Below the pieces are notes generated by a model. The model was given only the letters and a program-made list of their open reading frames with translations. It did no database searches and was not told the origin of the DNA. Below, piece by piece: positions 1-8,690 of a stretch of DNA of 36,981 nucleotides (within the stretch, counting starts at the first letter, position 1; each line of letters opens with the position of its first letter). This DNA comes from Candidatus Woesearchaeota archaeon (GTDB lineage: Archaea; Nanobdellota; Nanobdellia; Woesearchaeales; UBA12501). The stretch is from positions 1 through 36,981 of the forward strand of contig JACPCA010000030.1 in NCBI GenBank assembly GCA_016180035.1. The letters are read 5' to 3'. Both the position numbers and the translations under genes were made by a program.

Positions 1-102
1 CCGAATGGGGCATCCCCCTGCGACGCGCCCGACAAAGAAATCGAGAGGATTTCGACCTTAATGATGCTCCCCCTGCTCCAGAAAGCTAAACAAATACGAT
101 AG
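1..102 (-). repeat. Partial copy of hairpin repeat family D, truncated by the window edge
   Basis: The reverse complement (GGAGCAGGGGGAGCATCATTAAGGTCGAAATCCTCTC...GGGCGCGTCGCAGGGGGATGCCCCATTCGG) closely matches 16595-16680. Confidence 0.8.
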
Positions 103-158
103 AAGGGAAAAAGAAAAGATAAACAATGCTAACCAGCTCATTACAATCTAACTCTTAT

Positions 159-287
159 TTATCCGCTAGTATCATCAGCAGAGTCTGCTTCGTCATCTAA
201 CTCTTCATCAGAACCAGAAAGATCAGCCTCTTCCTCATAGAAGGCTTCGTAGTCTTCAAACTCATCCTCACGCTTATGCCTGCCCAC
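159..287 (-). CDS. Very small acidic protein (about 42 aa, MGRHKREDEFEDYEAFYEEEADLSGSDEELDDEADSADDTSG), GTG start
   Basis: Strong Shine-Dalgarno (AGGAGGTGATC) just upstream of the GTG on the minus strand. Highly acidic; too short to be in the ORF track. Confidence 0.45.
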   Translation of the reverse strand: MGRHKREDEFEDYEAFYEEEADLSGSDEELDDEADSADDTSG

Positions 288-343
288 AAGGATCACCTCC
301 TCTAAAAAAATAAGACAACAACAACTATTTAAATGTTGTTGTT

Positions 344-535
344 ATGGTGGCAGACATGGCATCATTAACAGCAGGATCAACAGCAAAAATAGCGGCAGGC
401 ATCGTCATTGCAATGCTGGTGGCGAACATGATTCTCTTTGCGCTAAAAAAAATACAAGGGCTTGTCTTCTGGCTGGTCATCATCATTGGCGCGCTGATTG
501 CGTATTTTATTCTCCCAAAATTCGCATCGCGTTAA
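344..535 (+). CDS. Small two-TM membrane protein
   Basis: 63 aa with two hydrophobic segments; AT-rich TATA-like sequence directly upstream. Confidence 0.55.
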   Translation: MVADMASLTAGSTAKIAAGIVIAMLVANMILFALKKIQGLVFWLVIIIGALIAYFILPKFASR

Positions 536-539
536 GCTT

Positions 540-1045
540 TCGGCGAGTTTGAGAAATCAGCAAGAAGGATAGTTTCGCTAACGTTCAGACACTAACAAGA
601 AGCAACTTCGACCGTTTTGTTAGACTCCGAACGGAGTGAGGAGTCCACCTATGTATTGATATAGTTCATCTTATGGATGCTTATTCTCAAAAAAGCATGT
701 CATTCAAAACTCGCATCTGAAGCAGACCGTTGGCGAGTTTTGGGAATGCCCCAAATCAGTGGATTTCGCTTTGTGCGAAATCCACTTCAGGCTGCAAACT
801 GGCTTAAAAAAGATGAATATTCGCCGGAGCGAAGCGGAGGCTACCTACATATGAATATAGTTCAGTGACGGAAGCTTAACGCCCGGAAAAGCAATGGCTT
901 TTCTTTCCGATACGTTCAGGGAGTTGTGCGAAAGAGGAAAGAAAAGACATTGTCTTAGAAAAGCATTTTGTTTTCCTTCCGATTAATAGGAATAGTTGTG
1001 CGATAAGGAAGGAAAACAAAATGTGAGGAAGGAAAAGAAAATGGG
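540..1045 (+). repeat. Mosaic hairpin repeat family C, copy 1
   Basis: Shares long near-identical blocks with 29130-29515 and, reversed, 16299-16560, e.g. CGCCGGAGCGAAGCGGAGGCTACCTA.ATATGAATATAGTTCAGTGACGGAAGCTTAACGCCC. Confidence 0.85.
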
Positions 1046-1098
1046 TGAAAAGAATAACAAGATTAAGAACGAAAGAAGAGGAAGAACAAGAAGAAAAA

Positions 1099-1326
1099 TT
1101 ATGCCCTGCGCCGAATATTCTTCTTCAAATAGCTTGAATCAAGCTTGAAGATTTCATTCTTACCTTGAAGAATTATCATTCCTTCGACTACTTTTCCGCC
1201 AGCAACTTTTGTTCTGTCTCGCGATGCAAAGTCGAGAGAGTGTATATGGTACGTTCTCCCCCTTCCACCAGCCGTCTTCACTGTTACTGAATCTGTACCG
1301 GTTACTGTCCCTTTTACTTTTGCCAT
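1099..1326 (-). CDS. Conserved-looking small basic protein, function unknown
   Basis: About 75 aa (MAKVKGTVTGTDSVTVKTAGGRGRTYHIHSLDF...). TATA-like tatatata about 50 bp upstream on the minus strand. Confidence 0.6.
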   Translation of the reverse strand: MAKVKGTVTGTDSVTVKTAGGRGRTYHIHSLDFASRDRTKVAGGKVVEGMIILQGKNEIFKLDSSYLKKNIRRRA

Positions 1327-1414
1327 GGTCATACCACCTCAAGTAGTATCAGTTAATAATTGTTGTTCTTATAAGGTGGTTTATATATATAAAGTTTGTG
1401 TTTTAAAATTATGG

Positions 1415-2149
1415 TCAGCACAAAAGATTCTTCACTTTTCCAAAATAATACGTCGTGTCGCCAGCAATGTAGACCTCAAAGCTGGACAGGTCTTGGTGAA
1501 GAAACGGGCTGAGCAGCTCTTCCTGGAGGATGTTTGTGCCTTCGCTCATAGGATGGAAGGAGGGCAGGACGATCAGCTTCTTTTTCTTGTAGGTTCCTTT
1601 GAGAAAGCATTTGTATGTCTCCGCGCGGATCTTGTCACGGATCGTGACAGCAGGATGCTCATGGCCGATGATGATCGTCGCTATCCCTGGCGGCAGGAGG
1701 CTGGGGATCTTGTCGCCGTGAAGAAGAAGGATGTCGCCCAGGATGGCCTGATCCTGGACAGTGAGGTTCCGCTTTCTGGCGATGGGGCCGAGAATGGTGT
1801 CGTGATTGCCGCGGATCAGGACGACCTCTTTCGCGTGAGCAAGAAGGAGGTCGAGAAATTGCAGCGTCTCTCTCCATTCCTGCTCGGAAATCATGCCGAA
1901 CTCGTGCTTGACGTCGCCGATGAGGATCACTTTTTCCGGGCGCGCCTGTTCCAGGATGCGCTCCATCCTGCCCATGATCTCTCCAAAATGGAACCGGGGA
2001 ATCATGATGCCCTGCTTGTTCAGCGCCTCTTCGATGCCGATGTGGACGTCGCCGACGACGATAGTGGTGCCGATCTGAAGAACAAGGTCGATGATGCGGA
2101 CGCCGGGAAGGAGTTCTATTTGGTTTAGCTGTTTAGTATTGTTTGCCAT
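1415..2149 (-). CDS. Metallophosphoesterase (calcineurin-like, archaeal type)
   Basis: Motifs GDVHIG, LIGDVKHEF, LIRGNHD, LLHGDK, IIGHEHP. Confidence 0.9.
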   Translation of the reverse strand: MANNTKQLNQIELLPGVRIIDLVLQIGTTIVVGDVHIGIEEALNKQGIMIPRFHFGEIMGRMERILEQARPEKVILIGDVKHEFGMISEQEWRETLQFLDLLLAHAKEVVLIRGNHDTILGPIARKRNLTVQDQAILGDILLLHGDKIPSLLPPGIATIIIGHEHPAVTIRDKIRAETYKCFLKGTYKKKKLIVLPSFHPMSEGTNILQEELLSPFLHQDLSSFEVYIAGDTTYYFGKVKNLLC

Positions 2150-2200
2150 GCGCCGATGAGCAAAGAAGATAACGTTGATTATAAAGGTATCCGTGCCCTC

Positions 2201-2403
2201 GGCTTTGTAGAAAATGTCATCCTGATTTGGGGCGCCGCTGTACCTAAACTTTGTTTACTCTCTTTTATCTCCCACCCTGCCCGGGCGAGGTGGGAGATAA
2301 AAGAAGAGTTCATAGAAAATCACGGCGGCGCCCCAAATCTGTATTTTTTAGTCAAAAACAGCGATTTGACGACTGACTATGAAGAAAGACTTTCTACAAA
2401 GCC
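2201..2403. mobile_element. MITE-like element family A, copy 1 (203 bp)
   Basis: TIRs GGCTTTGTAGAAA.../...TTTCTACAAAGCC; nested stems GATTTGGGGCGCCGC and CTTTTATCTCCCACC; flanked by perfect 9-bp direct repeats CGTGCCCTC (2192-2200, 2404-2412). Confidence 0.9.
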
Positions 2404-2567
2404 CGTGCCCTCCCTGTATTCACCACGAGCATCTTCTTGTCCTTGGGCAGCCTGTTTTTCATCTGCAGCATCAGCGCCAGCCCGGCAATGCCGGACGGCT
2501 CGCAATCGATGCCCTGCGCTTGTGCGATGGCCATGGCTTCGCCGAAGTATTTTTCCTGGACATTCAT
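2394..2567 (-). pseudogene. C-terminal fragment resembling a fold-type II PLP-dependent enzyme, 3' end interrupted by element A
   Basis: 57-aa ORF MNVQEKYFGEAMAIAQAQGIDCEPSGIAGLALMLQMKNRLPKDKKMLVVNTGRA...; EPSG-A-AL motif. ATGA overlap with the upstream nucleotidyltransferase stop; stop codon supplied by the element. Confidence 0.55.
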
Positions 2568-2950
2568 GCCGCCACCTCCCTGTTCAGAGCTTCCAGAGAA
2601 TGCTTATAATATTTTTCAAAGCTGCTGAATTCTTTGATGACAACAGTGTATTGTTCAATCATAAACTGGGGATTATCGCAGTACAATAGCTTTCCCGATA
2701 ATACCTCGTTCTGCACAGTCAACGGGAGATCTTGAAATATCTGAGCATCAACCTTATCCGGAAGCTCGCCAGACATCTTGATGCGAAAGGCGAACCTGTC
2801 TTTCGTTGGCGCGTCGTAGTACACGGCGATATCAATATCAGAAAGCGGTGTGTTTCTACCTTGAGCAACGCTGCCGAAAAGAACAATAAAGCGGATGGCT
2901 TTCTTCTTGTCCAGCTTCAGGATTTTCTGCTTAATAGTTTTCAAGTCCAT
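2564..2950 (-). CDS. Nucleotidyltransferase (MNT/KNTase-like, DNA polymerase beta fold)
   Basis: GSVAQGRNTPLSDIDIAVYYD motif (GSxxxG-x8-DxD). Confidence 0.85.
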   Translation of the reverse strand: MDLKTIKQKILKLDKKKAIRFIVLFGSVAQGRNTPLSDIDIAVYYDAPTKDRFAFRIKMSGELPDKVDAQIFQDLPLTVQNEVLSGKLLYCDNPQFMIEQYTVVIKEFSSFEKYYKHSLEALNREVAA

Positions 2951-3027
2951 GCTGCACCTTATGGTTTATTTCTATATAAAGCTTCCTACCCCCAAAATTT
3001 AAATATACCAACCGGCCCTATCAACAG

Positions 3028-3999
3028 GTGAAACAGCTTGCTATCGTCAGCATCGTCCTTGCCTTGATCTTTCTTATCGGATGCAGCCCTGGCATACTCC
3101 CTCAAAGCCCACAACAGCCAATGCCTCCGCCGGAAACGGAAGCTTTGAATCCAGCCGCGCGGGCTGCTCCTGCCTCCCCAGAAGACGCTGTTCCAAACAT
3201 TGTTCCAAACGAAACTTTGGCTTCCTTCTGCCAGCAGCAATCATGGCCGCCATTTTGTGAGATGATCCCGTTCCCCCAGGGAAGAACGATGTGTGAGGCG
3301 TGTAAAGAGATAGTAGGGAACAAAGAAAATGCGCCGGCAGAAGCAAAAGAGCAAGGGGAAGGCCGTGAAGCGTTCATCACGTCAAATCCGCTGAACCTGT
3401 CTCAAATACTGCAAATCTCAAAATTCCGCAGCTGCGCCGGCCATGATTACAGCGGAGTGAACGCTCAAGGAGAAAAAGAAACCTTGAGATCCATGAAGCA
3501 CTACATTGACAGCCCGCAGGATGTTCTTGGCTCTGAAAAGGCAGTCCCTGTCTTTTCCCCGTTCGATGGCAAGGTGACAGAGATTCAAGAATCACAAGGA
3601 GAGAGCGTATATATTTCTGCTCATGCAGCTCCGACGTGGCAGTTCATCTTTTTCCATGTCAATCTGGAGCCAGGCATTGAGGTTGGGACGCAGCTCCAGT
3701 CAGGCCAGCTCGTTGGCTATGCCTTGGCCAACCGGCCGAATTTTGACATGGCGTTAAAACGGTTCAGCTGGACAGGGCAAGTGTTTGAGTCACCATTTCT
3801 CCACATGCAGGAAGATATTGTAGAAGAATATGCGGCGCATGGTATCACGCTGGAAAATATCATCATCCAAAAAGAGTTCAGGGATGCTAATCCCTGCCCT
3901 GTCACAGAACGGCGTGAGCAGGGAGACGTATTCTTTGCAGGCGGGATAAGAAAAGAGGATTATGTTATGGTAACAAGTTCTGCTAATACAAAGGAATAG
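3028..3999 (+). CDS. Lipoprotein with degenerate LytM/M23-like domain
   Basis: GTG start; lipobox LIGC; Pro/Ala-rich linker; GHDYSG ... SPFDGKVTEIQ ... FHVNLEPGIEVGTQLQSGQLVGYA pattern. Confidence 0.6.
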   Translation: MKQLAIVSIVLALIFLIGCSPGILPQSPQQPMPPPETEALNPAARAAPASPEDAVPNIVPNETLASFCQQQSWPPFCEMIPFPQGRTMCEACKEIVGNKENAPAEAKEQGEGREAFITSNPLNLSQILQISKFRSCAGHDYSGVNAQGEKETLRSMKHYIDSPQDVLGSEKAVPVFSPFDGKVTEIQESQGESVYISAHAAPTWQFIFFHVNLEPGIEVGTQLQSGQLVGYALANRPNFDMALKRFSWTGQVFESPFLHMQEDIVEEYAAHGITLENIIIQKEFRDANPCPVTERREQGDVFFAGGIRKEDYVMVTSSANTKE

Positions 4000-4025
4000 C
4001 AACATACGCTTGAATGCAATCTTCC

Positions 4026-4083
4026 TATCCCCTCCTTCCCAGCGCAATCTTCGCCATGACGTGCTCGTGCATCCTTTCAAGGA
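4026..4083 (-). repeat. Second copy of the lhr 3' end (58-bp direct repeat with 4483-4540)
   Basis: 52/58 identical to 4483-4540. Encodes VLERMHEHVMAKIALGRRG* on the minus strand versus Lhr FLKRMHEHVMAKIALGRRG*. Confidence 0.9.
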
Positions 4084-4087
4084 CTGC

Positions 4088-4315
4088 TTAAACATTCCGC
4101 AGAAATTCTTCCCGCTCAATCTTCAAGTCATGCTTCACGATCTTATTGAGCAGGCCACGATCAATATCTTCACCACCATGATTTGGGATGATCGTTGTTC
4201 TTCCATCTGGATGCTCAAAGAACATATGGCTGCCTTCCTGCCGGATCAGTTGGAAGCCGATCTTTTCAAGAATTCTGGAAAGTTCTCGAGCGTTCAATAA
4301 AGGAAGCTTTGGCAT
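4088..4315 (-). CDS. hicA: HicA-family toxin (YcfA-like)
   Basis: SRILEKIGFQLIRQEGSHMFFEHPDGRTTIIPNHGGEDIDRGLLNKIVK matches the HicA pattern (GSH..., IPxH, G-L--I). Confidence 0.88.
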   Translation of the reverse strand: MPKLPLLNARELSRILEKIGFQLIRQEGSHMFFEHPDGRTTIIPNHGGEDIDRGLLNKIVKHDLKIEREEFLRNV

Positions 4316-4479
4316 TAGGCTTCAACTTCAAGGTGTTGAAGGCTCACAAATTTTGGGGCGTCTTCAGCCGGCTTTTTACATTTCAGATAAAGATGGATGG
4401 CCTCTTTTGTTCGCTTGATAAGCTCATCATACGTTTTTGCCTGAGTATGGCAGCCTGGAAGCCCAAGAACTTCTGATAG
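4315..4479 (-). pseudogene. hicB: N-terminally truncated HicB-like antitoxin
   Basis: In-frame LSEVLGLPGCHTQAKTYDELIKRTKEAIHLYLKCKKPAEDAPKFVSLQHLEVEA*, stop overlapping the hicA ATG (TAATG). The LPGCxTQ...EAI.LYL motif is typical of HicB. No start codon or N-terminal strand; the reading frame runs back into the lhr 3' end. Confidence 0.7.
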
Positions 4480-4481
4480 TC

Positions 4482-7067
4482 TTATCCCCTCCTCCCCAGC
4501 GCAATCTTCGCCATCACGTGCTCGTGCATCCGCTTGAGGAATTCGACGCGGTCCTCCATCTTCAGGATGTCCACATGGCCCATCAAGACAAGATTAAACG
4601 CGAATGGCGACGGCACAGTGGTATTGATCTCCTTGAGCTTGATGGCATCGTTCTCGATCATCTGGATCACGCGCTTGGCGTTGGCGATGTCCATCAGGTC
4701 CTCCAGCACTTCGCGCCGCGCCTCTCGAAGGATGAAAAAATCAGGAGAGATGCGCTTGACAGCATTCATCAGGATCTGGGACGACACCTGCTGCCGCCCG
4801 ACGCGCTTGACCCTGCCGCCGTATGACCGGAGGATCATCAGCGCCCTGCCGGCGCAGTGGCGGAACCGCCGCCGAAGGACTTCAGACCGGTCAATGGCGT
4901 TCTGAAGGATGGAAGAAAACTCGCTGGCCTTCAGGAGCTTCAAGGCACGGAGCGCCTGGACCTTCTGAGGACAGTGCAGGTAAAAGCCATTATCAGTTAC
5001 GCCGATCTCGACGTCATGATGCTGCGTCTTCGAGATGGCGTATCCCAGCGCGCGGGACAGGCAGTCATTGACCCTCCTGCCGAACAGCGCGTGGGCAACG
5101 ATGTACTTGTTGCCGTGCTCGTCAATATAATGCTCCAGGACCAGCGTCTTGTCAGACGGGATGAGGCCGACATAGTCGTATTGTTCCTTGACGTATTCAT
5201 AGATGGCGTTGGCGGCGTTCTCGTCAACGTACAGGTAGCTGTTGATGAATTCGAGAATCTCTTTTTTGGGCTGGCCTGCAGCGAAGCGCTCCGAAAGAAG
5301 CCGCCGGAATTTCCCGATCTCCATGGCAAGATCAAAGCTGAGCGGCAGCATCTCTGAAAACCAGCTCGGCACGGTAGGCGATCTCGTGACAGAAGCATCG
5401 ACCTGGACCGTCATCCCCCTCGAAAAGCGGAACTCGTAGGTATTGCCGCCAAGGACGAACACGTCGCGCGGCTTGAGGCGCTCCAGGAAGGCTTCCTCAA
5501 TGACCCCGATTACCCTGTCGCCGACCTTGACCTTCACCCCAGTCTGGTCAGGGATGGTGCCGATGTTGGTCATGTGGATCACCCTGCTCATCCTGCCGCG
5601 CTTCCCGATCATCCCTGTCTTCTCGTCGTACCATATCTTGGCATAGATGCTCCTGTCCTCAAGCGAGATGAACTTCCCCGCCAGGTACTCCACGAGCTGA
5701 AGCAGGTCTTTCTTTTCCAGCGCAGCATAGCAGTAGGACTTCCGGAACAAGGCAAGCATGTTGTCCATAGTGACATCTCCTTCAAGCGCAAGCCCGTGGA
5801 TGTGCTGCACCAGGACATCGAGGCAGTTGGTCGGGATATGGATGGTGTCTATCTTTTTCTCGACGGCAAGCTTGAGCAGCACGCTGCATTCCACCAAGTC
5901 GTCCCGGTCAAGCACGATGATTCTCCCTTTCGTTGTTGCGTGCAGCTGATGGCCGCTCCTGCCGATGCGCTGCAGGGCGCGGGCTACGGACTTCGGGCTT
6001 CCGAGAAGGATGACGAGATCGATATATCCTATATCAATGCCTAATTCCAGCGAGGTCGAGCATACCACGGCCTTGAGGTTTCCCTTTCGAAGATTGTCTT
6101 CCAGCGAAAAGCGGTGGTCTTTTGACAGGCTTCCGTGATGCGCGCCGATGTTGGCATCATGGTACGACTTGGGAAACTTGTCTTTTAGATAATGCACGAC
6201 GCGTTCGGTTGCTGACCGCGTGTTCGTGAAGATGAGCGTTGTCTTGTGCTCCTGCACCAGCTGGTGGAGAAGCGTGTACATCTCCTGATGCATGGAATCA
6301 TGGGTGGTGTCGATAAGATTAGGGACAGGGCTGATCACTTTCAGGTCCATCGGCTTGAGAAACTGCACGTTGACGATGACGCAGTCCCGCTCCGGCCCGA
6401 CCAGGAATTTTGCGATCTCTTCCAGCGGCGCCACCGTGGCGCTCAGCCCGATCCTTGCCATGCCAGGGCTCCAGCGCTGCAGCCGCTCCATGCTTAAAGA
6501 GAGGTGGGCGCCGCGCTTGTTCTCTGCAAGAGAGTGGATCTCATCAACGATAAGCCAGTCCACCTGCTGGAGCGACTCCTTGAACCGGAGGGAAGCAAGG
6601 ACGATAGACAGGCTTTCCGGCGTCGTGATAAGGATGTGCGGCGGCGCCTTGAGCATGGCAGACTTCTGCGCTGCCGTCGTGTCGCCGGTCCTCACGCCGA
6701 CGCGGATGCCGAGCTGCTTCCCTGCCATCTTCTCGATCTCTGCCAAGGGCTGGAGAAGATTGATCTTGATGTCCTCGTTCAGCGCCTTGAGGGGCGAAGC
6801 GTACACGGCGTACACTTTTTTTTGAAGGATCCCCTGAAGTGACGCGTCAACCAACTCATTGAGGATCGCCAGGAACGAGGTCAGCGTCTTGGTCGCGCCA
6901 GTCGGGGCGCATACAAGGATGTTTTTCCTGCCATGGATCTCTGACACGCCAAACAGCTGGGGAAGAGAAAACGAGGGGAACCTCGAGAAGAACCATGCCT
7001 TCACCAGAGGGTGCAATCTCTGCGAGAGAGCTTCTTCTGTATCCGGCTGTTCTTTGAACGAGATCAT
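4482..7067 (-). CDS. lhr: Lhr-type ATP-dependent helicase (SF2)
   Basis: APTGATKT (Walker A), VDEIHSL (DExH), SATVAPLEE, TNTRSATERV, GRSGHQ. Start at MISFKEQ preferred over the listed upstream Met. Confidence 0.93.
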   Translation of the reverse strand: MISFKEQPDTEEALSQRLHPLVKAWFFSRFPSFSLPQLFGVSEIHGRKNILVCAPTGATKTLTSFLAILNELVDASLQGILQKKVYAVYASPLKALNEDIKINLLQPLAEIEKMAGKQLGIRVGVRTGDTTAAQKSAMLKAPPHILITTPESLSIVLASLRFKESLQQVDWLIVDEIHSLAENKRGAHLSLSMERLQRWSPGMARIGLSATVAPLEEIAKFLVGPERDCVIVNVQFLKPMDLKVISPVPNLIDTTHDSMHQEMYTLLHQLVQEHKTTLIFTNTRSATERVVHYLKDKFPKSYHDANIGAHHGSLSKDHRFSLEDNLRKGNLKAVVCSTSLELGIDIGYIDLVILLGSPKSVARALQRIGRSGHQLHATTKGRIIVLDRDDLVECSVLLKLAVEKKIDTIHIPTNCLDVLVQHIHGLALEGDVTMDNMLALFRKSYCYAALEKKDLLQLVEYLAGKFISLEDRSIYAKIWYDEKTGMIGKRGRMSRVIHMTNIGTIPDQTGVKVKVGDRVIGVIEEAFLERLKPRDVFVLGGNTYEFRFSRGMTVQVDASVTRSPTVPSWFSEMLPLSFDLAMEIGKFRRLLSERFAAGQPKKEILEFINSYLYVDENAANAIYEYVKEQYDYVGLIPSDKTLVLEHYIDEHGNKYIVAHALFGRRVNDCLSRALGYAISKTQHHDVEIGVTDNGFYLHCPQKVQALRALKLLKASEFSSILQNAIDRSEVLRRRFRHCAGRALMILRSYGGRVKRVGRQQVSSQILMNAVKRISPDFFILREARREVLEDLMDIANAKRVIQMIENDAIKLKEINTTVPSPFAFNLVLMGHVDILKMEDRVEFLKRMHEHVMAKIALGRRG

Positions 7068-7217
7068 GGGGTAATACGGGTTGGGTGGTGCAAGAAAGAG
7101 AAGTGCAGAGGGTTTAAAAGACTTTTGGAGATTCAAGACAGAGGAGAAGAAATGACGAAAATGTCTTGGCAATAGCACAATCTTGAATAAAATTTGGAAC
7201 AGGGCAACAACAAGGCA

Positions 7218-8615
7218 TTAAGCAGGATACAAGTGCCCCAGTATCCCTTTCGCTGCCAGGATCCCATTGCTTGCCGCTCCGACAATGCCGGAGCTGAGCC
7301 CTGCGCCGTTGCCGGCGACGTAGAAATGGGGAATTTTAGTTTCCAGCGTGCCAGAAACATCTACTTTCACGCTCTGAAATTTTATTTCTGGCGCGTACAG
7401 CAGATTGTCAGGATGCATGACGCCAGGCATATCCTGCCCAAGCCGCATAAGGATGTCGCGGATGTTATGGACTGTTCTTGCAGGATAGACAATGTTGATA
7501 TCGCCAGGCATGACAACGCCGATGGACCCGTCTGTCCGCACAACAGGCAAGGTTGGCTGGACTCGCTCGCCGTTTCCAAAATGGCCTGGTTTGCTGCGGC
7601 GGTAGTCTAAAAACCTTCCAAGGCGCTGGACGATAGGCTTCCACCCGCCAGCACGGAAGGTTTTGACAATAAGGTCAAGAGCGTACGCTTCAGTATCTCC
7701 CTCTGGCTCGACCAACCCGATTTTGTTAAGAATCGCAAAGTTCGTGTTGGGCGTGGAGCTGTTCCGCCGGCCATCCCCATTGATCATGGTGAGTGTCCTT
7801 CCCTTGTAATGAAGCGCCTGTTCGGGCATGTCAAACCTGATCTTCCCTCCGGGATTCGTGCAGAAGGTCTTGACCCTGTCGCCATTTTCTGCTGTCATCT
7901 TAATTTTGGGGTCGCGGATTACTTCGGCGATGGGATAATCTGTCCGCAGCATTTCGATCCGGACACCAACCTCGATGGGGGATAATGAATAAGGAATATC
8001 AAGTGTGTCAAGCTGGTTTCTGAACCATTGGCTTCCAGACCTTCCGGGTGATAAAAGAAGATAGTCGCACGTGATTGTCCCAGGGATGCCTTCCCTTTCA
8101 AGGCTGACTTCAAATAAGCCATCCTGCCGAGGTATGATCTCGGTAACTCCCTGCCCCAGCTCGAATTCGATGCCTGCTCCTTGAAGCTCTTCCCGCATAC
8201 TATTGATGACCTGCTTGCTTCGGTCCGTCCCGATATGGCGTTGCCTTGTTTCTGTCACCAGTTCGAGCCCATGCGTCGCAAGCCGGTCTCGCCAGACTCC
8301 AACAACGCGCTCGTCAATCCCTGTCAGCTCGGGATTTGCGCCGTGGCGGACAAGAATCTCATCAAAGAAGTGGATGTGCTCCCATGCGGTTGGCAAGTCG
8401 ATCCGATTATCAGTATAATCATCCATACCAATGAAAGGTGTCAGGTTCATCTTGCCATCATTGATCAGCCCGCCGGAAGGGTACCTTGTTTTGTCAACGA
8501 TGGCGACAGAAACTGGATTGGGGATATAGGCAGGAACATTTTTTTTCATCCAGAACGCAGCCGCCAGCCCGGCAGGGCCGGAGCCCACAATAAGAACAGT
8601 ATAATGCTCCTTCAC
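7218..8615 (-). CDS. FAD-dependent dehydrogenase/oxidoreductase
   Basis: N-terminal dinucleotide-binding motif VGSGPAGLAAA; C-terminal FYVAGNGAGLSSGIVGAASNGILAA. Confidence 0.88.
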   Translation of the reverse strand: MKEHYTVLIVGSGPAGLAAAFWMKKNVPAYIPNPVSVAIVDKTRYPSGGLINDGKMNLTPFIGMDDYTDNRIDLPTAWEHIHFFDEILVRHGANPELTGIDERVVGVWRDRLATHGLELVTETRQRHIGTDRSKQVINSMREELQGAGIEFELGQGVTEIIPRQDGLFEVSLEREGIPGTITCDYLLLSPGRSGSQWFRNQLDTLDIPYSLSPIEVGVRIEMLRTDYPIAEVIRDPKIKMTAENGDRVKTFCTNPGGKIRFDMPEQALHYKGRTLTMINGDGRRNSSTPNTNFAILNKIGLVEPEGDTEAYALDLIVKTFRAGGWKPIVQRLGRFLDYRRSKPGHFGNGERVQPTLPVVRTDGSIGVVMPGDINIVYPARTVHNIRDILMRLGQDMPGVMHPDNLLYAPEIKFQSVKVDVSGTLETKIPHFYVAGNGAGLSSGIVGAASNGILAAKGILGHLYPA

Positions 8616-8690
8616 CTGTCACCCCTTCCGGTTCTTCAGCAGAACCGTGCGTTTCAAGCGCAGGGATTATATAAAGATAGTGGGACTGGA

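Noticed and set aside
540-1045. CRISPR array from recurring short repeats
   Set aside because: Repeats are irregular hairpin modules without uniform repeat-spacer spacing, and no cas genes are present.
1325-2128. Plus-strand 267-aa ORF
   Set aside because: Antisense shadow of the metallophosphoesterase gene.
2156-2689. 177-aa plus-strand ORF
   Set aside because: Spans a MITE-like element and the antisense of the PLP fragment and nucleotidyltransferase; not a plausible protein.
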